From: Saprospiraceae bacterium
GTDB lineage: Bacteria > Bacteroidota > Bacteroidia > Chitinophagales > Saprospiraceae
Assembly (NCBI GenBank): GCA_016717655.1
Contig: JADKFC010000026.1
Coordinates: forward strand, 1-12,297
Length of the DNA: 12,297 bases
Direction of reading: 5' to 3'
Shown here one piece after another: positions 1 to 5,932 of this stretch. A model generated the notes under the pieces. That model was not told where the DNA came from, searched no databases, and saw nothing but the letters and a program-made list of their open reading frames with translations. Made by a program: the position numbers and the translations under genes. Within the stretch, counting starts at the first letter, position 1, and each line of letters opens with the position of its first letter.

Positions 1-9
1 TGTTTAAAA

Positions 10-501
10 TCATTTCCATCTATTTTCATATAATTTGACAGCTGCTTTAAATTCAGGGGTAGTCTTTGACCATGAGGGCAAAGTTCTTTGAACCTTTATT
101 GCATCCAATTCACGGGCTGACCTATAATCTATCACCCATCCCTTCTCTTGATGATAATGGCTCACACCTTGTTTTATATGTTGCTTTTCATGCCCCAATG
201 CATTCCTTGTATTGTATGGATTACTTAAGTGGTGGTTTTCTTCTCCTTTCTTGTATTGAATCAAAAAATTAATATCTCCTAAAGGTTTGGCATTAATAAG
301 TATATTTCCAGAAGCATCTTTTTTTCCTACAAATGCTCCTATTGCAAATCCATTCTTATTGTTGGTTATTTTTATATCAAGAACATGAACTAATGAACTC
401 ATCCCGTTTCCAGCCCTCTCCCATTGTGATTGGACATATTCAACCAACTGTTTTTCATTAGCTACCCAAACATTGTCTTTCGCTAACTGCGTTGAATTCT
501 G
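10..501 (-). pseudogene. Displaced RHS tip domain with HExxH zinc-protease motif
   Basis: This frame is open from just after a TGA (502-504) to a TGA at 10-12. It has no ATG before the conserved part; the earliest plausible start is a TTG at 445-447, giving 145 residues. Counted from that TTG, the protein has HEKQH at residues 86-90 and an ARELD stretch around 111-115. HExxH followed some 20 residues later by a Glu is the usual zinc-ligand arrangement of gluzincin-type peptidases. Variable C-terminal tips of RHS and other polymorphic toxins often carry such small metallopeptidase domains. The frame lies directly downstream of, and overlaps, the RHS core fragment at 458-832, but is shifted +1 relative to it. 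I read it as a toxin-like tip that has lost its link to the RHS shell. Protease activity is inferred from the motif alone. It could instead be expressed as an orphan tip from a non-ATG start. No immunity gene is visible in the window; one could lie left of base 1. Confidence 0.55.
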
Positions 502-832
502 TCAACGGATCCACACTCAAAAACCTTCCCACCCTTGGGTCATACACCCTAAAGCCATAATCCTGCTGGTTGGACTCGCCTTTGACTTCATTGTCGTTTT
601 CTTTGCCGTTGTAGCCGTAGCGGTAGTCTCTGTCGGTGTAGCTTCCTTTGCGTTCATTCATCACCATGCCAAAGGGGTAGTAGTCCTGGTACTCGAGTAC
701 ATCGGGCAGGTAGAGTTTTTGGCTTTGGTTGGCGGAGAGCAGTTTGTTGTCGGATACGATGACGGAGACGTTGCCCAGGTGGTTGGTGAGTTCGTATTGG
801 TGGTGGCCGGCGGTACGAGGCGAGGGTGTCAA
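458..832 (-). pseudogene. RHS repeat-associated core fragment, truncated at both ends
   Basis: The 124-residue frame holds the end of an RHS/YD-repeat shell: YELTNHLGNV (13-22), YYPFGM (51-56), YGYNGKENDNE (72-82), YGFRVYDPR (92-100) and GRFLSVDPL (102-110). In intact proteins these motifs end a shell of well over a thousand residues that encloses a C-terminal toxin tip. Here an in-frame TAG closes the reading frame a few codons before the TTG at 830-832, so the N-terminal shell is missing. After SVDPLT the usual PYxYAxNxPI...DxDG segment is absent, and the frame runs out in about 13 unrelated residues to a TAA at 458-460. It is therefore a remnant cut at both ends, plausibly left by recombination of an RHS tip cassette. 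The adjoining protease-like frame (10-501) would be its former tip. The family assignment is firm; the claim that it is not expressed is inference. Confidence 0.75.
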
Positions 833-970
833 GGTATTTTTATTCTATGTGCAAGTTAAGGGATTCTGTGAAGATGGGCAAGGGGGGGAGGAAGATAAAC
901 TTGTTATAGGGGTGCTTTATATCGCTCCTACAGAGCTCCAGATGAGGGCGGGTAGGTTCTTTTGTAACGT

Positions 971-1083
971 GGCACTCCTTCGGGGTGCCATAATCAGTAT
1001 AAACAATCATATCACACTTCGGGGTGCCATGTGATCTTCGGGGTGCCATTATCATCATAAACAATCATATCACCTCTTCGGGG
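971..1083. repeat. Cluster of CTTCGGGGTGCCAT hairpin repeats
   Basis: The core CTTCGGGG occurs at 978, 1017, 1036 and 1076, that is with steps of 39, 19 and 40 bases. A 38-base unit at 978-1015 is repeated almost exactly at 1036-1073; each copy contains ATAAACAATCATATCAC. The first core forms a hairpin, GGCACTCC/GGGGTGCC with a TTC loop (971-989). The second is enclosed by ATCACA (1011-1016) and TGTGAT (1030-1035). This regular full-half-full spacing of hairpins resembles REP/BIME-type elements. That identity is inference, since no RAYT transposase is visible in the window. Confidence 0.6.
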
Positions 1084-1103
1084 TTTTGGTGGGTCTGGCG
1101 GTT

Positions 1104-1133
1104 CATAGCAGCGCGATTAATCGCGTCGCTATG
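1104..1133. repeat. 30-bp near-perfect palindrome, REP-like
   Basis: The two 15-base halves, CATAGCAGCGCGATT and AATCGCGTCGCTATG, pair along their whole length except for one A/C mismatch and one G/T wobble. There is no loop, so in DNA it could form a cruciform. Palindromes of this GCGATTAATCGC type occur as dispersed REP-like elements in Bacteroidota; that comparison is from memory. It lies just downstream of the CTTCGGGG hairpin cluster. Confidence 0.6.
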
Positions 1134-1150
1134 GCAGGGATAATAGTGAC

Positions 1151-1163
1151 ACCCCTATGGGGT
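1151..1163. repeat. Short hairpin ACCCC-TAT-GGGGT
   Basis: Two perfect 5-base arms flank a TAT loop. It lies 18 bases after the 30-bp palindrome and probably belongs to the same repeat cluster. It has no T-run, so a terminator role is not supported. Confidence 0.4.
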
Positions 1164-1208
1164 TATTGGTGGTGGTGATTGATTGAACCACAAAAAATAA
1201 AGCCAGCC

Positions 1209-1430
1209 TGCGCTATGCGCTATACGCTACATGCTTCCCCTTGCTTCACAAAGGGACAAGTTGCGAAATACGTTATACGCTTCCTCTTGCTTCGATATAG
1301 GACAGGCTGCTATACACGCATTACGCTATGCGCTATGCGCTATACGCTTCCCCTTGCTTCGATAACGGGACAGGCTGCACTACACGCATTACGCTATGCG
1401 CTACACGCTTTCCCGCTTCTCAGGGGGATC
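1209..1430. repeat. Degenerate tandem repeats (GCGCTATACGCTTCC...TTGCTTC)
   Basis: About four diverged copies of a unit containing CGCTATGCGCTATACGCTT, then CCTTGCTTC, then GGGACAGGCTGC, then ACACGCATTACGCTATGCG. The TTGCTTC marker falls at 1241, 1287 and 1354, with a weaker CCGCTTC near 1413, giving irregular steps of 46, 67 and about 59 bases. Inside each unit the shorter motif GCGCTAT/ACGCTAT is itself iterated. The array stops about three bases before the paaZ stop codon (1433-1435). The irregular steps and lack of dyad symmetry argue against a CRISPR array. Confidence 0.6.
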
Positions 1431-1432
1431 GG

Positions 1433-3466
1433 CTACACTTTTACCATGGTCAATATCGTGGCGATGGCAACGGTTTCTCCGGTTTCATCATAGACATCGA
1501 CGAGGAATTTGACGATTCCTTTTTCGGTGTCGGTCTCGTCTTTTTTGTCCTGGAGGATTTTTTCTTTGACGGTGAGTCGAACGCCGATGGTCATGCCGGC
1601 GTAGACGGGTTTGGTGAAGCGACATTCTTCGAGGCCGTAGTTGAGGAGTACCGGGCCTTTGGCAGCGTCTACAAAGAGGCCGGCGGCGGCGGAGAGGATG
1701 AAGTAGCCGTGGGCTACTCTCTTTTCGAAGGGGGTGCCTTCGAGTGATGTCTCATCGGTGTGGGCGTAGAAGTGATCCCAGCTGACATTGGCAAAGTTGA
1801 CGATGTCGGCTTCGGTGACTGTGCGTTTGTGGGTGATGAGGGTCTGCCCTACCTCGAGTTCATCAAAAGATAAGCGGAACAAATGTTTGCCTGCTTCTTT
1901 GTATTGACCTCCATATTGATATTGGCCTGTCACTTCGGTGAGGGTGGTGGGGCTGCCCTGGATGGCGCAACGCTGCATGTAGTGTTTTACTCCACGCATA
2001 CCTCCCATCTCTTCTCCTCCTCCTGCTCTGCCGGGGCCTCCGTGGACAAGCAAGGGCATGGGTGAGCCGTGACCAGTGGACTCCGGCGCGCTGTCTTTGT
2101 TGAAGACTAAAATCCTACCATGATGGGTAGCAGCACCGATCACGTAGTCTCTGGCAATGCGATTATCTGCGGTGGTGATACTGCTGCATAATGAGCCCTT
2201 GCCTAATTTTACCAGGGCGATGGCCTCGTCTGTAGTTTTATATGGCATCAAAGTGCTCACAGGGCCAAAGGCTTCGATTTCGTGGGCTGCCTGGCAATTG
2301 AAGCCATCGTCGGCACGGAGCAGGATGGGCGACATAAACGAACCTTTCTGAGCATCGCCCCCGATGATATCCACGCTTTCTAAATTGCCATAGATGAGCT
2401 GGGCCTGTTCCATGATTTTGGCCACCTGGGCTTTGACATCGCTGAGCTGGGCTTTGCCAGCTATGGCTCCCATGCGCACGCCTTCGGCACGGGGATCGCC
2501 AATGGCGGTTTGGGATAGAGCCTTGCCTAGAGCGATCTGTACATCTTCCATAACATCTTCGGGTACCATGATGCGACGTACAGCGGTACATTTTTGGCCG
2601 CACTTGATGGTGATTTCTTTTCTTACTTCTTTGATAAAGATGTTGAACTCTTCGCTGCCGGGTTTGACGTCTGTGCCGAGTACCATGGCATTGAGGGAGT
2701 CGGCCTCCATGTTGAAAGGTACTGCTTCTTCTGTAATGCGGGGGTGCGACTTGAGCATTCTGCCCGTGGAGGCAGAGCCGGTAAAGGTGACCACATCCTG
2801 CGAATTGACGTGGTTGAGGATGTCTCTGGCATTGCCACAGATCAGCTGTAAGGCTCCTTCGGGGAGGATGCCGGAAGCTATGATGTCGTGCACCATGGCT
2901 TCGGTGAGGAAGGAGGTGAGGGTGGCGGGTTTTACAATGGCAGGCATACCGGCCAGCCAGTTGACGGCACATTTTTCGAGCATGCCCCAGATGGGAAAGT
3001 TAAAGGCATTGATGTGTATGGCCACTCCTTCTTTGGGCACCAAAATGTGGTGGCCTACAAAGGTGCCTCCCTTGCTGAGCCCGATGGGATCGCCTTCGGT
3101 AGTATAGGGCAGGTCGGGAAATTTTCTGCGGAGGCTGGCATTGGCAAAAAGGTTGCCGATACCCCCTTCGATGTCAATCCAGCTATCCAAGCGGGTAGCG
3201 CCGGTTTTATAAGAAACGTCGTAATATTTTTCCTTTCTTTCCATGAGGTAGAAAGCCAGGTTTTTGAGCATCATGCCGCGCTCTCTGAAAGTCATCTTCC
3301 TCAACTTGGGGTTGCCAACATTCCGTGCAAAATCAAAGGCGGTACCCAGGTCGATGCCTTCGGTGGATGCGATGGCCACTTCGGCCCCTGTAGAAGCATC
3401 GTACAACATTTGGCCTTCGCCACTGCCCTCGACCCACTGGCCGGCTATGTAATTTTTTAGTTTCAT
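1433..3466 (-). CDS. paaZ: PaaZ: oxepin-CoA hydrolase / 3-oxo-5,6-dehydrosuberyl-CoA semialdehyde dehydrogenase
   Basis: A 677-residue bifunctional enzyme of the aerobic phenylacetyl-CoA pathway; E. coli PaaZ has 681. The C-terminal hydratase opens the oxepin-CoA ring and the N-terminal aldehyde dehydrogenase oxidises the resulting aldehyde with NADP. The dehydrogenase spans roughly residues 1-515. It has the FNFPIW stretch (155-160), the VTFTGSASTG cofactor loop (226-235), the general base Glu254 (FNMEAD) and the nucleophile Cys293 (GQKCTA). The MaoC-like hotdog hydratase follows from about 530, with Asp564 and His569 (WDHFYAH) in the same five-residue spacing as E. coli Asp561/His566, and AHGYF at 585-589. 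The sequence looks complete and intact. No other paa gene is in the window, so the epoxidase (paaABCDE), paaG, paaK and others must be encoded elsewhere. It is transcribed away from the START-domain gene, from a TATCTTTG promoter element. The ATG at 3464-3466 begins at the normal family N-terminus (YIAGQWVEG). Confidence 0.93.
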   Translation of the reverse strand: MKLKNYIAGQWVEGSGEGQMLYDASTGAEVAIASTEGIDLGTAFDFARNVGNPKLRKMTFRERGMMLKNLAFYLMERKEKYYDVSYKTGATRLDSWIDIEGGIGNLFANASLRRKFPDLPYTTEGDPIGLSKGGTFVGHHILVPKEGVAIHINAFNFPIWGMLEKCAVNWLAGMPAIVKPATLTSFLTEAMVHDIIASGILPEGALQLICGNARDILNHVNSQDVVTFTGSASTGRMLKSHPRITEEAVPFNMEADSLNAMVLGTDVKPGSEEFNIFIKEVRKEITIKCGQKCTAVRRIMVPEDVMEDVQIALGKALSQTAIGDPRAEGVRMGAIAGKAQLSDVKAQVAKIMEQAQLIYGNLESVDIIGGDAQKGSFMSPILLRADDGFNCQAAHEIEAFGPVSTLMPYKTTDEAIALVKLGKGSLCSSITTADNRIARDYVIGAATHHGRILVFNKDSAPESTGHGSPMPLLVHGGPGRAGGGEEMGGMRGVKHYMQRCAIQGSPTTLTEVTGQYQYGGQYKEAGKHLFRLSFDELEVGQTLITHKRTVTEADIVNFANVSWDHFYAHTDETSLEGTPFEKRVAHGYFILSAAAGLFVDAAKGPVLLNYGLEECRFTKPVYAGMTIGVRLTVKEKILQDKKDETDTEKGIVKFLVDVYDETGETVAIATILTMVKV

Positions 3467-3513
3467 CTTTGGTATAACTTAGGTTTTGCTCCCATTCATA
3501 AGGAGAGCGTTGG

Positions 3514-3521
3514 CAAAGATA
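3514..3521 (-). promoter_or_regulatory. Predicted -7 promoter element (TATCTTTG) of paaZ
   Basis: On the minus strand this reads TATCTTTG, a full match to the Bacteroidota -7 consensus TANNTTTG. It would start transcription near 3508, giving paaZ a leader of about 40 bases. No clear TTTG -33 element lies 19-21 bases further upstream. The same octamer stands before the deacetylase gene at 4234. Confidence 0.45.
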
Positions 3522-3597
3522 ACAAAAAGGCATGGGGTCGAAAAGTGGGGAGATGGACAAGAATGTCGCCACATTAAATCCAGGTTAATTAAACTTT

Positions 3598-4218
3598 ATG
3601 TTATTGTTAGGGGTTAATAGGCTTATGATAGCATTATTTACCTGGATCAGCTTGGGCTTGTCGGTATGGGTGAGCCCTCCCGCCGAATGGTCGTTTGCCA
3701 AGGAGAAAAACGGCATCAAAGTGTACACGCGCCTCAAAGAAGGTCAAAAGCTAAAAGAATTGAAGGCAGTAGCTACCTACAACTGCACCAAAGATGCACT
3801 CTACACAACTTTTATCGACATCCAGCACATGAATGATTGGTATGATATGGTTGAAAAAGTGGTATTGCTAAAACAGATATCTGCTACAGAAGGAGTCTAT
3901 AAAATATTTTTTGACTTTCCTTCATTGGCAGGCGATAGATACAGCACCATCAAAGCTTCGATTCGCAAAGAGTCCAATGGCGATTTGAGGGTGGAAAGTA
4001 AATTTTATGCCATCGAACACATTGCAGAAGAAGATTATGTCTATGTGAAAAACATAGAAAGTGCCTGGAAAATAAGTGGCAAAGACGGAAAGCTCTCTGT
4101 GGAACACACCGCCTTTATGGATCCATCGGGCAGCATTCCCAATTGGATTATCAACGCCACTTTGACTGACGGGCCTATCAATACACTGACCAATCTCAAA
4201 AAGAAGGCTTGCCAATGA
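3598..4218 (+). CDS. START-domain (SRPBCC) lipid-binding-like exported protein
   Basis: A 206-residue protein with a hydrophobic N-terminus (about residues 8-26, LMIALFTWISLGLSVW), which looks like a signal peptide or anchor. A START-type helix-grip domain runs from about 30 to 202. Family features seen are AEWSFAKEKNGIKVYTR at the entry, HMNDWYDMV at 77-85, and a closing MDPSGSIPNWIIN (174-186) followed by NTLTNLKK. START domains bind lipids or other hydrophobic ligands in a deep cavity; they have no catalytic residues to check. The ligand cannot be read from the sequence. An alternative start is the ATG at 3625, which leaves a shorter leader. The gene is divergent from paaZ (131 bases between starts) and lies 29 bases before the deacetylase. 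That gene has its own promoter-like octamer, so the two may not form a strict operon. Confidence 0.78.
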   Translation: MLLLGVNRLMIALFTWISLGLSVWVSPPAEWSFAKEKNGIKVYTRLKEGQKLKELKAVATYNCTKDALYTTFIDIQHMNDWYDMVEKVVLLKQISATEGVYKIFFDFPSLAGDRYSTIKASIRKESNGDLRVESKFYAIEHIAEEDYVYVKNIESAWKISGKDGKLSVEHTAFMDPSGSIPNWIINATLTDGPINTLTNLKKKACQ

Positions 4219-4233
4219 TTGGAACAAAGTAGT

Positions 4234-4241
4234 TATCTTTG
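4234..4241 (+). promoter_or_regulatory. Predicted -7 element (TATCTTTG) before the deacetylase gene
   Basis: TATCTTTG matches the TANNTTTG consensus exactly and ends six bases before the ATG at 4248. A start of transcription about 6-7 bases downstream would fall on or next to the start codon, implying a leaderless or nearly leaderless mRNA. The -33 region is poor; CTTG at 4208-4211 is the best candidate, 22 bases away. Confidence 0.45.
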
Positions 4242-4247
4242 TTCTAC

Positions 4248-4868
4248 ATGAAATCGATCATCCCGCCCTTTAAACCCATCAGCATCCTTTCACTCTTTTT
4301 CAGGGGATTGACCTGGACGTTGCCCAACAACGAGAACAAGATCTACCTCACCTTTGACGATGGTCCCATCCCCGAAGTCACGCCCTGGGTGCTGGATGTA
4401 TTAAAAGCCAAAGACATCAAAGCCACCTTCTTTTGTGTGGGTGCTAATGTCCAAAAACACCCCGACATTTATGCCCGCATCCTGGCCGAAGGACACAGTG
4501 TAGGCAACCACACCCAAAACCACCTCTCCGGCTGGACCGCTGCCAATGAAGCCTATCTGCAGGAAATTGAGGCAGCCGCCCAATGTATCAACTCTACCCT
4601 ATTCCGCCCTCCCTATGGCCGGATCAGTCCCATTCAATACGCCCAGATCAAAGACCAATACAAGGTTATTATGTGGGACACCCTCAGCAAAGACTACGAC
4701 GGCACCCTCAGTTCTGATCAAGTGTACCAAAACGCTACGACCGGCGTGAAATCGGGCTCTATCATCGTTTTTCACGACAGTCTCAAAGCCGAATGCCACT
4801 TGCGCGATGTGCTGGAACCGGTCATTGATGAGTTGTTGTGCCGCAACTTCGTTTTCGCCGCGATCTAA
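4248..4868 (+). CDS. NodB-family polysaccharide deacetylase
   Basis: A carbohydrate esterase family 4 (NodB homology) domain that fills almost the whole 206-residue protein. Numbering is from the ATG at 4248. Motif 1 is TFDDGP (35-40), with Asp37 the likely base and Asp38 a metal ligand. Motif 2 is HTQNH (88-92), supplying the two metal His. Motif 3 is RPPYG (120-124), motif 4 MWDTLSKDYDG (142-152), and motif 5 IIVFHDS (172-178) with His176. All residues for metal-dependent removal of N-acetyl groups are present, so the enzyme should be active on peptidoglycan, an exopolysaccharide or a chitin-like glycan; the substrate cannot be told. The N-terminus has a short hydrophobic stretch (ISILSLFFRGLTW) that could be a membrane anchor. 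A TTG nine bases upstream (4239) could extend the frame by three residues, but it lies inside the TATCTTTG promoter octamer, so I prefer the ATG. Confidence 0.88.
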   Translation: MKSIIPPFKPISILSLFFRGLTWTLPNNENKIYLTFDDGPIPEVTPWVLDVLKAKDIKATFFCVGANVQKHPDIYARILAEGHSVGNHTQNHLSGWTAANEAYLQEIEAAAQCINSTLFRPPYGRISPIQYAQIKDQYKVIMWDTLSKDYDGTLSSDQVYQNATTGVKSGSIIVFHDSLKAECHLRDVLEPVIDELLCRNFVFAAI

Positions 4869-4876
4869 GGTACTTG

Positions 4877-4904
4877 TCCCTTTGCCGGGATACCGGTGTA
4901 GGGA
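4877..4904. repeat. TCCCT...AGGGA hairpin, copy 1 of a dispersed family
   Basis: Outer arms TCCCT and AGGGA enclose an inner CCGG-GATA-CCGG stem. The right flank continues as TCGGAG. The same architecture and flank (CTTGTCCCT ... TGTAGGGA-TCGGAG) recurs downstream of the MOSC gene at 8430-8456 and, with a different inner stem, at 8500-8528. It starts eight bases after the deacetylase stop and lacks a T-tail, so it is more likely a small dispersed repeat than an intrinsic terminator. Confidence 0.55.
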
Positions 4905-5210
4905 TCGGAGTCCTTACAAAAGTGAACTTGCATTGAGGCGAGTTTAGGAGCATCCGCAATCTAAAGTATTTTTCCACAGAGAGACTTTTTACCTAATAAA
5001 GAGATTGGATCTTTTTTTAAACATTTAGAGCATGAAGGGACATTAAGTTTAGCAACAACTAAAAAAAACTTAATGCCTCTAAATGTGCTTAATGTTGAAC
5101 AGAAATTGACCAGGCTCTTTTTGATGAGTAAAGTCTATAGGTGGTATTGTCCTATTGCACGAGTGAGCTGACCTTTTGTTATTATGGATTATTTTGAAAT
5201 TGGGAAGAAT
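4905..5210. other. Gene-free interval before the nucleotidyltransferase cassette
   Basis: No reading frame here looks like a gene. Apart from the long stem-loop at 5021-5086, it is AT-rich unstructured DNA with T-runs near 4985 and 5012. A CTTAATGTTGAAC stretch at 5088-5100 repeats part of the stem-loop arm (CTTAATG at 5069-5075), which hints at a worn repeat element. Confidence 0.4.
5021..5086. repeat. Long two-tier stem-loop
   Basis: Outer arms ACATTTAGAG (5021-5030) and CTCTAAATGT (5077-5086) pair perfectly over 10 bases. Inner arms CATTAAGTTT (5041-5050) and AAACTTAATG (5066-5075) also pair perfectly over 10 bases. The loop is 15 bases and A-rich. Ten unpaired bases lie on the left side between the tiers, against one on the right. 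It is about 300 bases from the next gene on the right. A structured RNA, a terminator for the deacetylase transcript and a repeat remnant are all possible; no T-run follows. Confidence 0.5.
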
Positions 5211-5332
5211 AGGGATTAGGGGATAATAGGGATTAGGGGTATTAGGGACTAGGGGGACTAGGGGATAGTGCTATCCTAACCCCTAGAACCTAGAACCTAT
5301 CCCCTAAATCAAACCCCTAGAACCTATCCCCT
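5211..5332. repeat. Left G-rich/C-rich palindromic repeat flanking the HTH-nucleotidyltransferase pair
   Basis: The left half (5211-5266) is a run of TAGGGATTAGGGG-like units. The right half (5275-5332) is the complementary C-rich pattern, CCTAACCCCTAGAACC...TATCCCCT. They meet at GGATAG-TG-CTATCC, a perfect small hairpin. The 5256-5332 part recurs almost base for base at 6614-6697, in the same orientation, beyond the two genes. The shared stretch includes CCCCTAAATCAAACCCC. The G-runs are close enough for G-quadruplexes on the plus strand in the left half and on the minus strand in the right half. It ends 18 bases before the inverted repeat in front of the first gene. Confidence 0.75.
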
Positions 5333-5349
5333 TCAATCAAATTATACAT

Positions 5350-5364
5350 TTCGCATATTGCGAA
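5350..5364. promoter_or_regulatory. Candidate operator TTCGC-N5-GCGAA
   Basis: A perfect inverted repeat of 5-base arms overlaps the predicted -33 element (5357-5360) of the promoter for the two-gene cassette. A protein bound here would block transcription. In characterised AbiE systems the first-gene product represses its own promoter through inverted repeats, which is the model suggested; no binding can be shown from the sequence. Confidence 0.4.
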
Positions 5365-5388
5365 TTACGTAAAATTTGACTAACTTTG
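5357..5388 (+). promoter_or_regulatory. Promoter of the HTH-nucleotidyltransferase cassette
   Basis: ATTG (5357-5360; consensus TTTG) is followed by exactly 20 bases and then TAACTTTG (5381-5388), a full match to the Bacteroidota -7 element TANNTTTG. Transcription should begin about 5393-5395, on the ATG itself, so the first gene is probably translated from a leaderless mRNA. This is the best-formed promoter in the window. Confidence 0.6.
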
Positions 5389-5392
5389 CATA

Positions 5393-5932
5393 ATGAGAAA
5401 ACACAATGGAATGCGGCCCCAGGATATCGCCATCTTGCTCAAGATTGTGGCTATAGGAAATAAGCACTGGAACTTAATGGAACTTTCCAGTACATTATAC
5501 ATTAGCATTTCAGAGGTGTCAGAATCACTTAATCGAAGTAAACTGTCCAAACTTATCAGCAATTCCAAGAAAGAGGTTAATTTGCTAAACCTCTTGGAAT
5601 TTTTGGAACATGGAATAAAGTACGTGTTTCCGCAATCACCGGGTACATTGTTGCGTGGAATACCAACTGCGCATTCACACCCGGTTTTGTCCAATTATGT
5701 AGTGAGTGAAATTCCCTTTGTATGGCCAGATCCGGAAGGTAAAATTTTAGGACTAGCCATTGAACCCTTGTATTCAAATCTTACCCAAGCGATCAAAACG
5801 GATAATACCTATTATGAAATGATGGCACTGGTGGATGCAATCAGGGTAGGAAAAACAAGAGAGTCTGAATTTTCTGTAAAGAAACTAAAACATCATTTCG
5901 ATGCATCATTACACCAACTTAGTACGCATTAA
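5393..5932 (+). CDS. Winged-helix-like protein, putative antitoxin/regulator of the adjacent nucleotidyltransferase
   Basis: A 179-residue protein. Residues 1-55 have a helix-turn-helix pattern: RPQDIAILLKIVAIG, then WNLMELSSTLYISISEVSESLNR with the turn near YISIS. The region 65-127 has a conserved look: LLEFLEHGIKYVFP (67-80), RGIPTAHSHPVL (88-99), FVWPDPEGKILG (109-120), EPLYSNL (124-130). A helical end follows, with YYEMMALVDAIRVGKTRE (140-157). I recognise this as a widespread but, as far as I know, unnamed family whose genes often stand beside a nucleotidyltransferase gene. The next gene starts 32 bases before its stop in another frame, implying translational coupling. DNA binding and an antitoxin or repressor role are inferred from the fold pattern and from analogy with AbiEi of AbiE systems. 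The gene is visibly AT-richer than paaZ. An alternative start at Met7 would drop only six residues; the leaderless promoter favours the ATG at 5393. Confidence 0.7.
   Translation: MRKHNGMRPQDIAILLKIVAIGNKHWNLMELSSTLYISISEVSESLNRSKLSKLISNSKKEVNLLNLLEFLEHGIKYVFPQSPGTLLRGIPTAHSHPVLSNYVVSEIPFVWPDPEGKILGLAIEPLYSNLTQAIKTDNTYYEMMALVDAIRVGKTRESEFSVKKLKHHFDASLHQLSTH

Larger units (their letters stand above)
841..1432. other. Gene-free, repeat-dense interval between paaZ and the RHS remnant
   Basis: No convincing gene lies here. Reading frames that cross it are made of repeated DNA and match no protein family I know. From about 841 to 965 I see nothing beyond a G-run (GGGGGGG at about 881-887). From 971 to 1163 there are hairpins and a palindrome, and from about 1209 to 1430 degenerate tandem repeats, each listed separately. 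The interval follows the 3' end of paaZ and precedes the truncated 5' end of the RHS remnant, so it is a likely site of past rearrangement. Confidence 0.6.

Noticed and set aside
66..272. Plus-strand 68-codon frame opposite the RHS tip
   Set aside because: It is antisense to the conserved HExxH region and has no supporting signals.
1209..1430. Possible CRISPR array
   Set aside because: Units are unequal in length, the shared parts are longer than the differing parts, there is no dyad repeat, and no cas gene is present.
1179..1493. Plus-strand frames through the tandem repeats downstream of paaZ
   Set aside because: The predicted peptides are repeated MRYTLHA/ALRYALHA strings that mirror the DNA repeats; nothing suggests selection as protein.
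2238..2972. Minus-strand frame of 244 codons overlapping paaZ
   Set aside because: It is an out-of-frame shadow of PaaZ, rich in His/Arg/Cys, as expected from reading a G+C-rich gene in the wrong frame.
2394..3107. Long plus-strand open frame of 237 codons inside paaZ
   Set aside because: It is antisense to the intact, strongly conserved PaaZ coding sequence; its composition is that of a reversed frame and it has no promoter or family resemblance.
4239..4247. TTG start adding three residues to the deacetylase
   Set aside because: The TTG is part of the predicted -7 promoter element, and an ATG follows nine bases later at the expected distance from the NodB domain.
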